From JBBAFS01 sp041655255 (lineage in GTDB: Bacteria; Spirochaetota; Spirochaetia; Sphaerochaetales; Sphaerochaetaceae), in the NCBI GenBank assembly GCA_041655255.1, contig JBBAFS010000025.1, forward strand, positions 1 to 20,764: a stretch of 20,764 nt of DNA. Direction: 5' to 3'. Made by a program: the position numbers and the translations under genes. Position 1 is the stretch's first letter, and the number at the start of each line of letters is the position of its first letter. Shown here one piece after another: positions 14,203-20,764 of this stretch. Below the pieces are notes generated by a model. The model was given only the letters and a program-made list of their open reading frames with translations. It was not told the origin of the DNA and did no database searches.

Positions 14203-14742
14203 ATGAGAATTACTGGTGGACTTTATAGAGGAAGGAACATTATATGTCCCCCTGGCGAGATTCGTCCTGCCATGGACCGGATGCGTGAATCACTGTTTTC
14301 TATTTTAGGAAATATTGAAGATCTCTCTTTTTTAGATCTTTTTTCTGGTAGTGGTGTAGTCGGTATCGAAGCCGCATCACGAGGAGCTCAACCTGTTCAC
14401 CTTGTTGAGTTAGACCGAGGAAAAAGACCCACTATTGAAAAGAATATCTCTTTTGTTGAGTCAGATATTACCCTCTTTATGCTAGACGTGTTACGCTTCA
14501 TCCCAAAAGCCAAACAACAATATAATCTGATATACATTGACCCACCTTTCCCTATGGGAGAAAAAGTCTCTATCATAGAACACATTGAGACACACGCTCT
14601 GTTAGAAAAAGATGGGCTGTGTATGATTCACTACCCATCAGAAGAAGCAAAACAGTGGCCACACTCTATTGGATCATATGTGACAATAGATGAGAGGAAA
14701 TATGGTCGTTCCCTCTTGCGATTTTACCAAAACCAGGAGTAA
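14203..14742 (+). CDS. rsmD: 16S rRNA (guanine(966)-N(2))-methyltransferase RsmD
   Basis: This 179-residue SAM-dependent methyltransferase has the RsmD hallmarks: an N-terminal MRITGGLYRGR and RPAMDRMRESLFSIL, the SAM-binding DLFSGSGVVGIEA (45-57), and the catalytic DPPF motif (113-116, in NLIYIDPPFPMG). It methylates G966 in helix 31 of 16S rRNA during 30S assembly. The start matches the family N-terminus. The AGAGG ribosome site is only two bases from the ATG, an unusually tight spacing that may limit translation. It follows the tlpA-like gene by 41 bases and is probably in the same transcript. The thioesterase follows four bases after its stop. Confidence 0.93.
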   Translation: MRITGGLYRGRNIICPPGEIRPAMDRMRESLFSILGNIEDLSFLDLFSGSGVVGIEAASRGAQPVHLVELDRGKRPTIEKNISFVESDITLFMLDVLRFIPKAKQQYNLIYIDPPFPMGEKVSIIEHIETHALLEKDGLCMIHYPSEEAKQWPHSIGSYVTIDERKYGRSLLRFYQNQE

Positions 14743-14746
14743 AGAG

Positions 14747-15520
14747 ATGCAGATTATCGACGGTATATATCATGAAGAGTTCACCCTACAATCTAGTGAT
14801 GTTGATTCCTTAAATGCAGCACACCCATCTTATTACTTCAATGTTGTTCAAGAAGTTGCAGGGAACCACGCTCATCACATTGGAGTAAGTATTCCACAGC
14901 TTCATGCCCTTGATAAAACGTGGGTTGTGACAAGAACCAAGATGACAATCTTCTCTTATGCACAATGGCCTCATCGAATTAAAGTAACAACTTGGCCACA
15001 AGTACCTTGGAAGTTCTACTTCCCACGAGCCTGTACAGCCCACACCGAAGAAGGAGAACCATTATTTGAATCGATGTCTCAATGGGTCGTGGTAGATATA
15101 CACACACAAAGACCAGTTAAACCTGATCAAGTCATTCCCCTGTTCGGTGACCATATGAAAGAGGAGATATTAAACCCTAATCTTGGTAGGAAGTTGAGTC
15201 TCCCCGAAGAACAAAAAGAGATGTATTTTGAGTATCATACAAAGCCGCTGTATCATCATACAGATTTTAACAACCACGTGAATAACGTGGTGTATGTTTC
15301 ATGGATGCTCGACTCTCTCCCATTTACATTTAGAGATAGTTATCTTCCTTATGAGATTGACATTTCGTATGTCGCTCAAAGCTTTAGAGATGACACTATC
15401 GTCGTACAATCAACTCAAGTTAATGATGATCATGACATAAAGTTCATTCATGAAGTCATACGATCTAGTGATAACCAAAGCCTTGCAGTTGCCCATACAC
15501 TGTGGAAAAAGCGTCCTTAG
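14747..15520 (+). CDS. Acyl-ACP thioesterase (FatA/FatB-like)
   Basis: This 257-residue protein has two hotdog-fold halves (about residues 8-135 and 150-250), the layout of plant and bacterial acyl-ACP thioesterases. It should release free fatty acids from acyl-ACP in the cytoplasm. The second half carries the conserved YHHTDFNNHVNNVVYVSWM, with the catalytic Asn and His in the D-x-N-x-H-x-N pattern. The N-terminal FNVVQEVAGNHAHHIGVS and KTWVVTRTKMTI are also typical. The frame is open upstream inside rsmD, but CCAGGAG lies seven bases before ATG 14747, which fixes the start. Its stop overlaps the convergent slyX stop by four bases. Chain-length preference cannot be read. Confidence 0.92.
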   Translation: MQIIDGIYHEEFTLQSSDVDSLNAAHPSYYFNVVQEVAGNHAHHIGVSIPQLHALDKTWVVTRTKMTIFSYAQWPHRIKVTTWPQVPWKFYFPRACTAHTEEGEPLFESMSQWVVVDIHTQRPVKPDQVIPLFGDHMKEEILNPNLGRKLSLPEEQKEMYFEYHTKPLYHHTDFNNHVNNVVYVSWMLDSLPFTFRDSYLPYEIDISYVAQSFRDDTIVVQSTQVNDDHDIKFIHEVIRSSDNQSLAVAHTLWKKRP

Positions 15521-15705
15521 TAGTGCGGCGGTCTCTCGTTTGGAATCTCTTTTTCGTACTCAATGAACCGTTGCTCTAATAAGGCTATTCGCATCTGTAA
15601 AGCTTCAATCATCTTTCCTTGCTCAATAACTAACTCATTTAATGTGTTTGTTATATCTTCGGCATAGGCCAATTTAGACTCAATGATCATAATTCTCTTT
15701 TCCAT
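15517..15705 (-). CDS. slyX: SlyX family protein
   Basis: This 62-residue protein is almost wholly coiled coil: KLAYAEDITNTLNELVIEQ followed by MIEALQMRIALLEQRFIEYEKE. It ends in the diagnostic Pro-Pro-His-Tyr of SlyX proteins, which are about 70 residues and of unknown function. Length, coil pattern and C-terminus all agree. There is no ribosome site, and the ATG is six bases after a TTGTTC/TACAAT promoter, suggesting leaderless translation. The 3' end overlaps the convergent thioesterase gene by four bases. Confidence 0.85.
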   Translation of the reverse strand: MEKRIMIIESKLAYAEDITNTLNELVIEQGKMIEALQMRIALLEQRFIEYEKEIPNERPPHY

Positions 15706-15711
15706 AAAGGC

Positions 15712-15740
15712 ATTGTAATGCTCTCACAAATGAAGAACAA
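15712..15740 (-). promoter_or_regulatory. Promoter of slyX, probably leaderless
   Basis: On the minus strand, TTGTTC (15735-15740) and TACAAT (15712-15717) are 17 bases apart. Six bases separate the -10 from ATG 15705. Confidence 0.55.
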
Positions 15741-15789
15741 GAAGGAATCAATCAGAAGGGATCTCCTTTCTCACATATCGAGAAAAACA

Positions 15790-15818
15790 TTGCAATTTTA
15801 AACTCAACACAGTATTCT
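15790..15818 (+). promoter_or_regulatory. Promoter of the rubredoxin gene
   Basis: TTGCAA (15790-15795) and TATTCT (15813-15818) are 17 bases apart. Transcription should start near 15825, leaving a leader of about 22 bases that holds the AGGAGGAG ribosome site (15836-15843). Confidence 0.65.
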
Positions 15819-15846
15819 AGTATCACCATGTGTATAGGAGGAGAAA

Positions 15847-16008
15847 ATGAAAAAATACGTATGTGATTTATGTGGATACGTCTATGATCCAGCCGAAGGC
15901 GATCCAGATAACGGAGTTGAGCCAGGAACAGCTTTTGAAAACCTTCCTGAAGATTGGGTTTGCCCTCTTTGTGGTGCAGCACAATCAGACTTCTCACCTG
16001 AAGATTAA
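15847..16008 (+). CDS. Rubredoxin
   Basis: This 53-residue protein is a complete type I rubredoxin, a cytoplasmic one-electron carrier with a single iron bound by four cysteines. The two knuckles are Cys6/Cys9 in CDLCGY and Cys39/Cys42 in CPLCGA. YVYDPAEGDP, the Gly-Val-Glu-Pro-Gly-Thr turn and the PEDWVCP segment are all standard. A strong AGGAGG site precedes the ATG. Its own promoter and a strong terminator make it a monocistronic unit. Anaerobes use rubredoxin to reduce superoxide reductase, rubrerythrin or flavodiiron proteins; none is in this window. Confidence 0.97.
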   Translation: MKKYVCDLCGYVYDPAEGDPDNGVEPGTAFENLPEDWVCPLCGAAQSDFSPED

Positions 16009-16027
16009 TAATCTACAGCCGTTATTA

Positions 16028-16055
16028 GGACCGTGTTTTTACGGTCCATTTTTTT
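16028..16055 (+). terminator. Rho-independent terminator after rubredoxin
   Basis: GGACCGT (16028-16034) pairs perfectly with ACGGTCC (16041-16047) around a 6-base loop. One A and seven T (16049-16055) follow. It ends only 11 bases before the ATG of the next gene. Confidence 0.92.
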
Positions 16056-16066
16056 GGACGTATCAT

Positions 16067-17440
16067 ATGAAATATATTCGTACCTTTTTTGTCGTCAGTT
16101 TCCTCCTGTTCTTTCTTGGTTGTGCTACAACACATCACACCACTACAGTATCCTTTGATGGATTTTGGAAAGGAAGTATTGAAGTAGCACCCTCTCAACA
16201 TATTGAATTAGGATTTGTTCTTAATGATGAAAACCCCTTATACTTCATCCCACCTCAACAAGGAGTAGTGGGACAATCTTTAGATTATGAAGTTGAAGGT
16301 GAGAGCGTATTGCTAGAGATGAAGCACATTGGTGCTTTATTTTCTGGAAATTATCATCTTCAAGAGGATGTCATTGAAGGGGTCTTCTCTCAAATGGGGT
16401 ATGACTTTCCTCTTGTGTTAGCCCGTTCTGTTTTTCCCAAAACAGGTCGCTTTCAAGATCCTGTAGATCCCACCACCTATACATCAGAAGATATCGTGTT
16501 CACTCAAATGCAAGAAGACTTTACATTAGCAGGAACTCTCACTAAGCCACTAGGCGAAGGTCCCTTTCCCGCAGTAGTCCTTATTAGTGGATCAGGATCT
16601 CAAGATCGAGATGAATCGCTTTTTGGACATCGCCCCTTTTTAGTATTAGCCGATGCCCTGAGTAGTAACGGCATTGTAGTTCTTAGATTCGACGATCGTG
16701 GAGTTGGTGATTCTTTAGGAGATAGCTCTTTCGCTACAAGTGAAGATCTTTCGTACGACGTTGAAGCAGCATTGAACACCCTTCTCAATCTTTCTTATGT
16801 CGATCCTGTTTCTGTTGGCCTTATTGGACACAGTGAGGGCTCATTATTAGCCTTTATGGTCGCTTCTCGTAATGAACATGTCTCTTTTATTGTTTCTATG
16901 GCAGGGATGGGTGCACCTGGAATGGCCACCGTGTTAGATCAAAACAGAGCTCTTTTAGAAGCACAAGGAATTCCTTTAGAATATATTAATCAAAGTAATG
17001 CTCTTAATCAAATTATTTATAACATCGTGTTAGACTCACATGTTTCATTAGAAGAGAAACAAGAGCATATAACAACTATCCTTACTCAAGTTGGTATGGA
17101 TGAAATGACTATCAACATGCAATTAGAGGCATTGCTCTCACCGTGGTATCGAGCGTTTTTAGAGACCGACCCAGCTGATTATATCCAACATACAACCTCG
17201 GATGTCCTTATACTCAATGGTACGTTAGACAAACAAGTAACAAGCACCCTCCATGTTCCTCTTATTGAGTCTGCCTTAGAACAAGGTGGTCATCAAAACT
17301 ATACGACGATCATCTACGACTCTCTTAATCACCTCTTTCAAAAAGCAGAAAGTGGAAGTATTGAAGAGTATCCTCTCATCGAAACAACAATAGAGGAGTT
17401 TGTGTTAGAGGATATAACACACTGGATACTTAATTTATAA
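16067..17440 (+). CDS. Lipoprotein alpha/beta hydrolase (esterase/peptidase-like)
   Basis: This 457-residue protein begins with a lipoprotein signal (MKYIRTFFVVSFLLFFLGC) with the lipid-modified Cys at 19, so it is anchored in the envelope. An N-terminal beta domain (about 30-130, FDGFWKGSIEV to FPLVLAR) precedes an alpha/beta hydrolase domain. Visible elements are the oxyanion stretch VVLISGSGSQDRDE, FDDRGVGDS, the nucleophile elbow GHSEG, the acid in LILNGTLDKQV and the His in DSLNHLFQKA. The family hydrolyses esters, thioesters or peptides; the substrate is unknown. The frame runs upstream through rubredoxin in another phase, so the lipoprotein ATG is the true start. It has no clear ribosome site and sits directly after a strong terminator. 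Confidence 0.87.
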   Translation: MKYIRTFFVVSFLLFFLGCATTHHTTTVSFDGFWKGSIEVAPSQHIELGFVLNDENPLYFIPPQQGVVGQSLDYEVEGESVLLEMKHIGALFSGNYHLQEDVIEGVFSQMGYDFPLVLARSVFPKTGRFQDPVDPTTYTSEDIVFTQMQEDFTLAGTLTKPLGEGPFPAVVLISGSGSQDRDESLFGHRPFLVLADALSSNGIVVLRFDDRGVGDSLGDSSFATSEDLSYDVEAALNTLLNLSYVDPVSVGLIGHSEGSLLAFMVASRNEHVSFIVSMAGMGAPGMATVLDQNRALLEAQGIPLEYINQSNALNQIIYNIVLDSHVSLEEKQEHITTILTQVGMDEMTINMQLEALLSPWYRAFLETDPADYIQHTTSDVLILNGTLDKQVTSTLHVPLIESALEQGGHQNYTTIIYDSLNHLFQKAESGSIEEYPLIETTIEEFVLEDITHWILNL

Positions 17441-17441
17441 T
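17414..17441 (+). promoter_or_regulatory. Candidate promoter of the nitroreductase gene
   Basis: A perfect TATAAT (17436-17441) overlaps the hydrolase stop codon. ATAACA (17414-17419) is 16 bases upstream as the -35. The leader would be about 70 bases. Confidence 0.4.
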
Positions 17442-17467
17442 GTAGATATATGAAGCCTCTTTGTTGA

Positions 17468-17487
17468 GTACACACCATGTGTGCTAC
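17468..17487 (+). promoter_or_regulatory. Dyad in the nitroreductase leader
   Basis: CACAC (17471-17475) and GTGTG (17479-17483) flank CAT, and GTA/TAC extends the stem past a one-base bulge. It may be an operator or an RNA hairpin; there is no T tract, so it is not a good terminator. Confidence 0.3.
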
Positions 17488-17516
17488 TTTGTATGCATTT
17501 TGAAGGAGAACGTGAC

Positions 17517-18302
17517 ATGAATAGTGTTATTGAACAATTACTTACAAGAAGAACCCATCGCTCTTTTAGTAAAGAGCCCATAACTAAAGAACACCTACAC
17601 CTCATTCAAGAGGCAACTCTCCGCTCCCCGAGTGCTGGTAATATGATGTTTTACTCAGTGATTGATGTTCAAGATCAGTCAATAAAAGAACAACTTGCCG
17701 TTTTGTGTGATAACCAACCAATGATTGGTACAGCTCCTCTTGTATGGGTCTTTCTAGCAGATGTCCGTAAATGGGAGAACTACTACCACCAAAGTGGCTC
17801 AGTTGCACACGGAGAGTCGATAGGGGTCTCTTATCGTCGTCCTGGAGCTGGGGACCTTTTATTAGCATATAACGATGCTCTTATTGCAGCTCAATCTGCT
17901 GTGGTTGCAGCTGATTCTTTAGGCATTGGATCGTGTTACATAGGTGATATCCTAGAAAACTTTGAACAAGTGAGTCAGCTACTAGAACTTCCTCAATATA
18001 CAGCTGTTGCTACTATGCTTATTTTTGGTTATCCAAAGAACCCAAATCCACTACCACAGCCCTCTCTTCGTTGCCCCTCTGATGCCATATTTATGAAAGA
18101 CAAGTATAAAGAACCAACTCTGAGTGATGTAGAGTATGCCTTTAAAGAGCAAGAGCAACGCCTACGAGACCAACAAAGACTCCCTTTTGAAAACAGTGGA
18201 ACAATAAGTGATTATTACTACTTCAGAAAACATACCAGCGATTTCATGCGTGAGATGAATCGCTCTGCTCAAAAGATAATCGAATTTTGGACCGAAGAAT
18301 AA
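17517..18302 (+). CDS. Nitroreductase-family FMN oxidoreductase
   Basis: This 261-residue flavoprotein should use NAD(P)H to reduce nitro compounds, quinones or flavins. FMN contacts expected in the family are visible: RRTHRSF (about residues 10-16), SPSAGNMMFYSV (about 37-48) and GIGSCYIGDI in the C-terminal half. The fold is an obligate dimer. GYPKNPNPLPQPSLR resembles the region after the core in NfsA/FRP-type members, and the last 60 residues form a charged tail, so the protein is somewhat longer than a minimal nitroreductase. GAAGGAG eight bases before ATG 17517 fixes the start; in-frame codons back to 17481 lack a site. It is convergent with PFOR across a shared terminator. Confidence 0.9.
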   Translation: MNSVIEQLLTRRTHRSFSKEPITKEHLHLIQEATLRSPSAGNMMFYSVIDVQDQSIKEQLAVLCDNQPMIGTAPLVWVFLADVRKWENYYHQSGSVAHGESIGVSYRRPGAGDLLLAYNDALIAAQSAVVAADSLGIGSCYIGDILENFEQVSQLLELPQYTAVATMLIFGYPKNPNPLPQPSLRCPSDAIFMKDKYKEPTLSDVEYAFKEQEQRLRDQQRLPFENSGTISDYYYFRKHTSDFMREMNRSAQKIIEFWTEE

Positions 18303-18303
18303 C

Positions 18304-18328
18304 AAAGGCCGCCTTACAGGCGGCCTTT
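18304..18328. terminator. Bidirectional terminator between the nitroreductase and PFOR genes
   Basis: AAAGGCCGCC (18304-18313) pairs perfectly over 10 bp with GGCGGCCTTT (18319-18328) around a 5-base loop. A and T ends on each side give both strands a short U tract. The PFOR stop is at 18350 and the nitroreductase stop at 18302. Confidence 0.85.
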
Positions 18329-18349
18329 GACTAAGATCTAGATTTGTTA

Positions 18350-20764
18350 TTAGTTCATTACTTCACCAACATTTTTGTAGAACTCTAAGCGACGTTTTGC
18401 GTCGATTTCGGCTCTCTCAAACAGCTCATCAGCTTGTGTTGGGTTTGTTTTGTAAAGAGATGAGTATCTTCTCTCTGCTTTAATAAACTCTTGGTAATCA
18501 CCTTTAAGGGCTTTTGTATCCCATGAGAAACGACTTCCCTCTTCAAGAGATGGGTTGAATCTAAACATGGGCCAGTATCCTGCTTCAACAGCCTCTTTCA
18601 TGATTACTTGGCTCTTCATCATATTAATACCGTGGTTAATACATGGAGCATAAGCGAAGATGATTGAAGGTCCATCATACGCAATTGCCTCTTGGATTGC
18701 TTTTTGAACATGAAGTCTATTAGCACCCATTGAGACAGAAGCGACGTAGACGTTTCCGTAACTCATCATCATGATACCCATGTTCTTTTTACCCATCTGC
18801 ATACCAGCATTTGCAAACTTCGCTACTGCTGCAATCGGAGTAGCTTTAGAAGCTTGTCCACCGGTGTTGGAGTATACTTCGGTATCTAACACAAGGATGT
18901 TCACATTTTTCCCTGTTGAGACAACGTGGTCGAGTCCACCAAAGCCGATATCATATGCCCAACCGTCTCCTCCAATGATCCACACGTGTTTCTCACTGAA
19001 GTAATCTTTCAGTTCGACAATTCGTCGTAATGCTGCTTTAGCTTCATCAGAAGTAGCTGCTTTTACTGCATCGTCCAAGAGAGCTTGAGTCTCATTTTGT
19101 GCATCAATTGACGCATCAGTGAGGTCTTCCCACAACTCAATATTTTTGGCTAATGCGGCAGCAAGAGCGTCAGTAGTACCAGCTTTAAGAAGTCTATCGA
19201 TATTCGATCGAAGTTGTCTTCGGTTAGAATCGACAGCTAATCTCATTCCTAGGCCATACTCGGCGTTATCTTCAAAGAGGGAGTTTCCCCATGCAGGTCC
19301 ACGACCATCCTCTCGTTTAGCATATGGAGTGGTTGGGAATGTTCCACCATAAATGGATGAACAACCTGTTGCGTTTGCAGCAATCATTCTCTCACCACTT
19401 ACTTGGGTTACGAGTTTAATATAAGGAGTTTCTCCACAACCGGCACATGCACCAGAGAACTCAAAGAGAGGTTTTTTGAACTGCATACCCTTAAGTGTAT
19501 TCACAGATACTCCGTCAATAACATCATAGGGAAGAGCTTCAAAGAACTCTGAATTTCGAGTTTCACCAGCATCTCGCTCAACTTGAATTGGGCTAAAGAC
19601 AAGTGATTTATCTTTGGTAGGACATGTTTCGATACAGACTCCACAGCCCTGACAATCTTCGGGGTAGACTTGAATCTTAAAGCGGAGCTCTCGATCGTTT
19701 TTGGTATTGGATTTGAGTGTAACAAACCCTTCAGGAGCATCAACAAGATCTTTTGGATCAATTTGTTTGGCTCGGATAGCAGCGTGAGGACATGATTGTA
19801 CACACTGGTTACATTGGATACACACCTCGCTCTTCCATTTTGGAATGAAAGGAGCAACTCCTCGCTTCTCTAAGCGAGCAGTGTTTGTTGGAAGTGATCC
19901 ATCAAAAGACATCTTCGAAACAGGAATATCATTCCCTTTAAGGTGCATAATGGGTTGGATGATCTCTTTTGCATAGGCATCTTCATTCTCTCCGATAAGA
20001 GGTTTTGGAACATAAGCGTTACCTACAGCTTTAGGAATAGTAACTTCAATAAGAGCGTCACTTGCTCCATCAACTGCTGCCCAGTTCATCTTAACAATAT
20101 CTTCACCTTTGGTTCCAAAGGTATCTTTAATGGCACCTTTGATCAGTTCAATAGCTTCTTTCTCAGGGAAAATACCACTAATTTTAAAGAATGCAGCTTG
20201 CATGACTGTATTAATGCGTGTCCCTAAACCAACTCTCTCACTGATTTCTAAAGCGTTAATGTTGTAAAAACGGATCTTTTTATCAATGATGGTTTGTTGC
20301 TCTTCAGCTGTAAGGTGTTCAAATACTTCATCTGAAGGAATTTGTGAGTTCAGTAAGAACACACCACCCTCTTTCAGTGGAGCAAGCATGTCATAACGAC
20401 CAATGTAAGCTGGGTTGTGACAAGCAACAAAATCGGCACTATCAACAAGCCATGGCATATTTACCGAACTCTTTCCAAATCTTAGGTGACTGATTGTAAT
20501 TCCACCCGACTTTTTAGAGTCGTATGAGAAATATGCTTGAGCATTCATGTCGGTGTTTTCACCGATAATCTTAATGGAGTCTTTGTTCGCTCCAACAGTT
20601 CCATCAGAACCTAAGCCCCAGAACATACAAGCAACAACACCTTCAGGTGCTACGTCGATTTGTTCTTTCACAGGGATACTCAACTTTGTTACATCATCGT
20701 TGATACCAACGGTGAAGTTGTGCCAAGCACCTTCATTGAGGTGGTCAAACACAGCTTTTGCATG
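18350..20764 (-). CDS. nifJ: Pyruvate:ferredoxin (flavodoxin) oxidoreductase, C-terminal two thirds
   Basis: This enzyme converts pyruvate and CoA to acetyl-CoA, CO2 and reduced ferredoxin or flavodoxin. The gene runs off the window: the reading frame stays open to the last base (HAKAVFDHL), so the GTG at 20752 is an internal Val codon. About 804 residues of the usual 1,170-1,200 are visible. Domains in order are the end of the gamma-like region (FWGLGSDGTVGANKDSIKII), the ferredoxin domain with two 4Fe-4S motifs (CIQCNQCVQSCP near 19822 and CQGCGVCIETCP near 19654), and the TPP domain. The TPP domain carries the proximal-cluster cysteines in GACAGCGE and ATGCSSIYG, the cofactor motif GDGWAYDIGFGG, SNTGGQASKATP and PCINHGI. 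No key residue is missing. It is a central enzyme of anaerobic energy metabolism. Confidence 0.97.
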   Translation of the reverse strand, partial: HAKAVFDHLNEGAWHNFTVGINDDVTKLSIPVKEQIDVAPEGVVACMFWGLGSDGTVGANKDSIKIIGENTDMNAQAYFSYDSKKSGGITISHLRFGKSSVNMPWLVDSADFVACHNPAYIGRYDMLAPLKEGGVFLLNSQIPSDEVFEHLTAEEQQTIIDKKIRFYNINALEISERVGLGTRINTVMQAAFFKISGIFPEKEAIELIKGAIKDTFGTKGEDIVKMNWAAVDGASDALIEVTIPKAVGNAYVPKPLIGENEDAYAKEIIQPIMHLKGNDIPVSKMSFDGSLPTNTARLEKRGVAPFIPKWKSEVCIQCNQCVQSCPHAAIRAKQIDPKDLVDAPEGFVTLKSNTKNDRELRFKIQVYPEDCQGCGVCIETCPTKDKSLVFSPIQVERDAGETRNSEFFEALPYDVIDGVSVNTLKGMQFKKPLFEFSGACAGCGETPYIKLVTQVSGERMIAANATGCSSIYGGTFPTTPYAKREDGRGPAWGNSLFEDNAEYGLGMRLAVDSNRRQLRSNIDRLLKAGTTDALAAALAKNIELWEDLTDASIDAQNETQALLDDAVKAATSDEAKAALRRIVELKDYFSEKHVWIIGGDGWAYDIGFGGLDHVVSTGKNVNILVLDTEVYSNTGGQASKATPIAAVAKFANAGMQMGKKNMGIMMMSYGNVYVASVSMGANRLHVQKAIQEAIAYDGPSIIFAYAPCINHGINMMKSQVIMKEAVEAGYWPMFRFNPSLEEGSRFSWDTKALKGDYQEFIKAERRYSSLYKTNPTQADELFERAEIDAKRRLEFYKNVGEVMN

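Noticed and set aside
15863..16066. In-frame extension of the lipoprotein hydrolase through the rubredoxin gene
   Set aside because: It runs through rubredoxin in another phase and through the terminator, and would bury a clear lipoprotein signal peptide inside the protein.
17468..17487. Terminator for the hydrolase gene at the CACAC/GTGTG dyad
   Set aside because: There is no following T tract, so I kept it only as a possible operator or leader hairpin.
19501..19857. A 118-codon open frame on the minus strand inside PFOR
   Set aside because: It is an alternate frame of a fully conserved PFOR segment that includes both ferredoxin-like motifs, and has no independent signals.

Overview
The window reads as ordinary chromosome from a low-to-mid GC (about 40% by eye), anaerobic or microaerobic diderm bacterium, most likely a spirochaete. 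The support is inferential: the solute-binding protein has the Ala-Lys-Gly-Gln-Ala-Glu type of mature start common in Spirochaetaceae, the sugar ABC operon has no ATPase of its own, and pyruvate:ferredoxin oxidoreductase, rubredoxin and an acyl-ACP thioesterase sit close together. I see no rRNA, CRISPR array, insertion sequence, phage gene or attachment site.

Layout. 1-182 is the 3' end of an unrecognised gene. 191-1729 (minus) is a membrane diguanylate cyclase with a Cache-like sensor domain. 1897-2288 is a guanidine-II (mini-ykkC) riboswitch followed by an SMR guanidinium exporter. 2414-2487 is tRNA-Ala(GGC) with a terminator. 2514-4876 is a divergent LysR regulator and CPA2 cation/proton antiporter pair. 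4873-6551 (minus) is a HAD phosphatase and an EamA transporter, translationally coupled. 6784-8552 is a PLP aminotransferase and a MerR regulator with a cysteine-rich tail. 8543-12488 (minus) is a sugar ABC operon: permease, permease, binding protein and a TIM-barrel isomerase. 12489-12868 is an unusual 380-base gap with 21-bp-spaced repeats and possible gene debris. 12869-15520 holds ccdA, a tlpA/resA-like thioredoxin, rsmD and an acyl-ACP thioesterase. 15517-15705 (minus) is slyX. 15847-16008 is rubredoxin with its own promoter and terminator. 16067-17440 is a lipoprotein alpha/beta hydrolase, 17517-18302 a nitroreductase, and 18350 to the window end (minus) is the C-terminal two thirds of PFOR.

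How the parts relate. Sensing and export dominate the left third: c-di-GMP signalling, guanidine-responsive efflux, cation/proton exchange and metabolite efflux. The middle is sugar uptake. The right third is redox and central metabolism. CcdA passes electrons across the membrane to a TlpA-like partner; rubredoxin and the flavin nitroreductase are soluble electron carriers or acceptors; PFOR makes acetyl-CoA and reduced ferredoxin.

Two regulatory observations stand out. The riboswitch has two near-ideal ACGA-loop hairpins, and the 3' arm of the first can pair with the exporter's ribosome binding site. Separately, four genes (HAD phosphatase, ugpA-like permease, ccdA, slyX) lack a Shine-Dalgarno sequence and instead have a sigma70-like -35/-10 pair ending 6-7 bases before the start ATG. 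That implies leaderless transcripts and revises some start sites.
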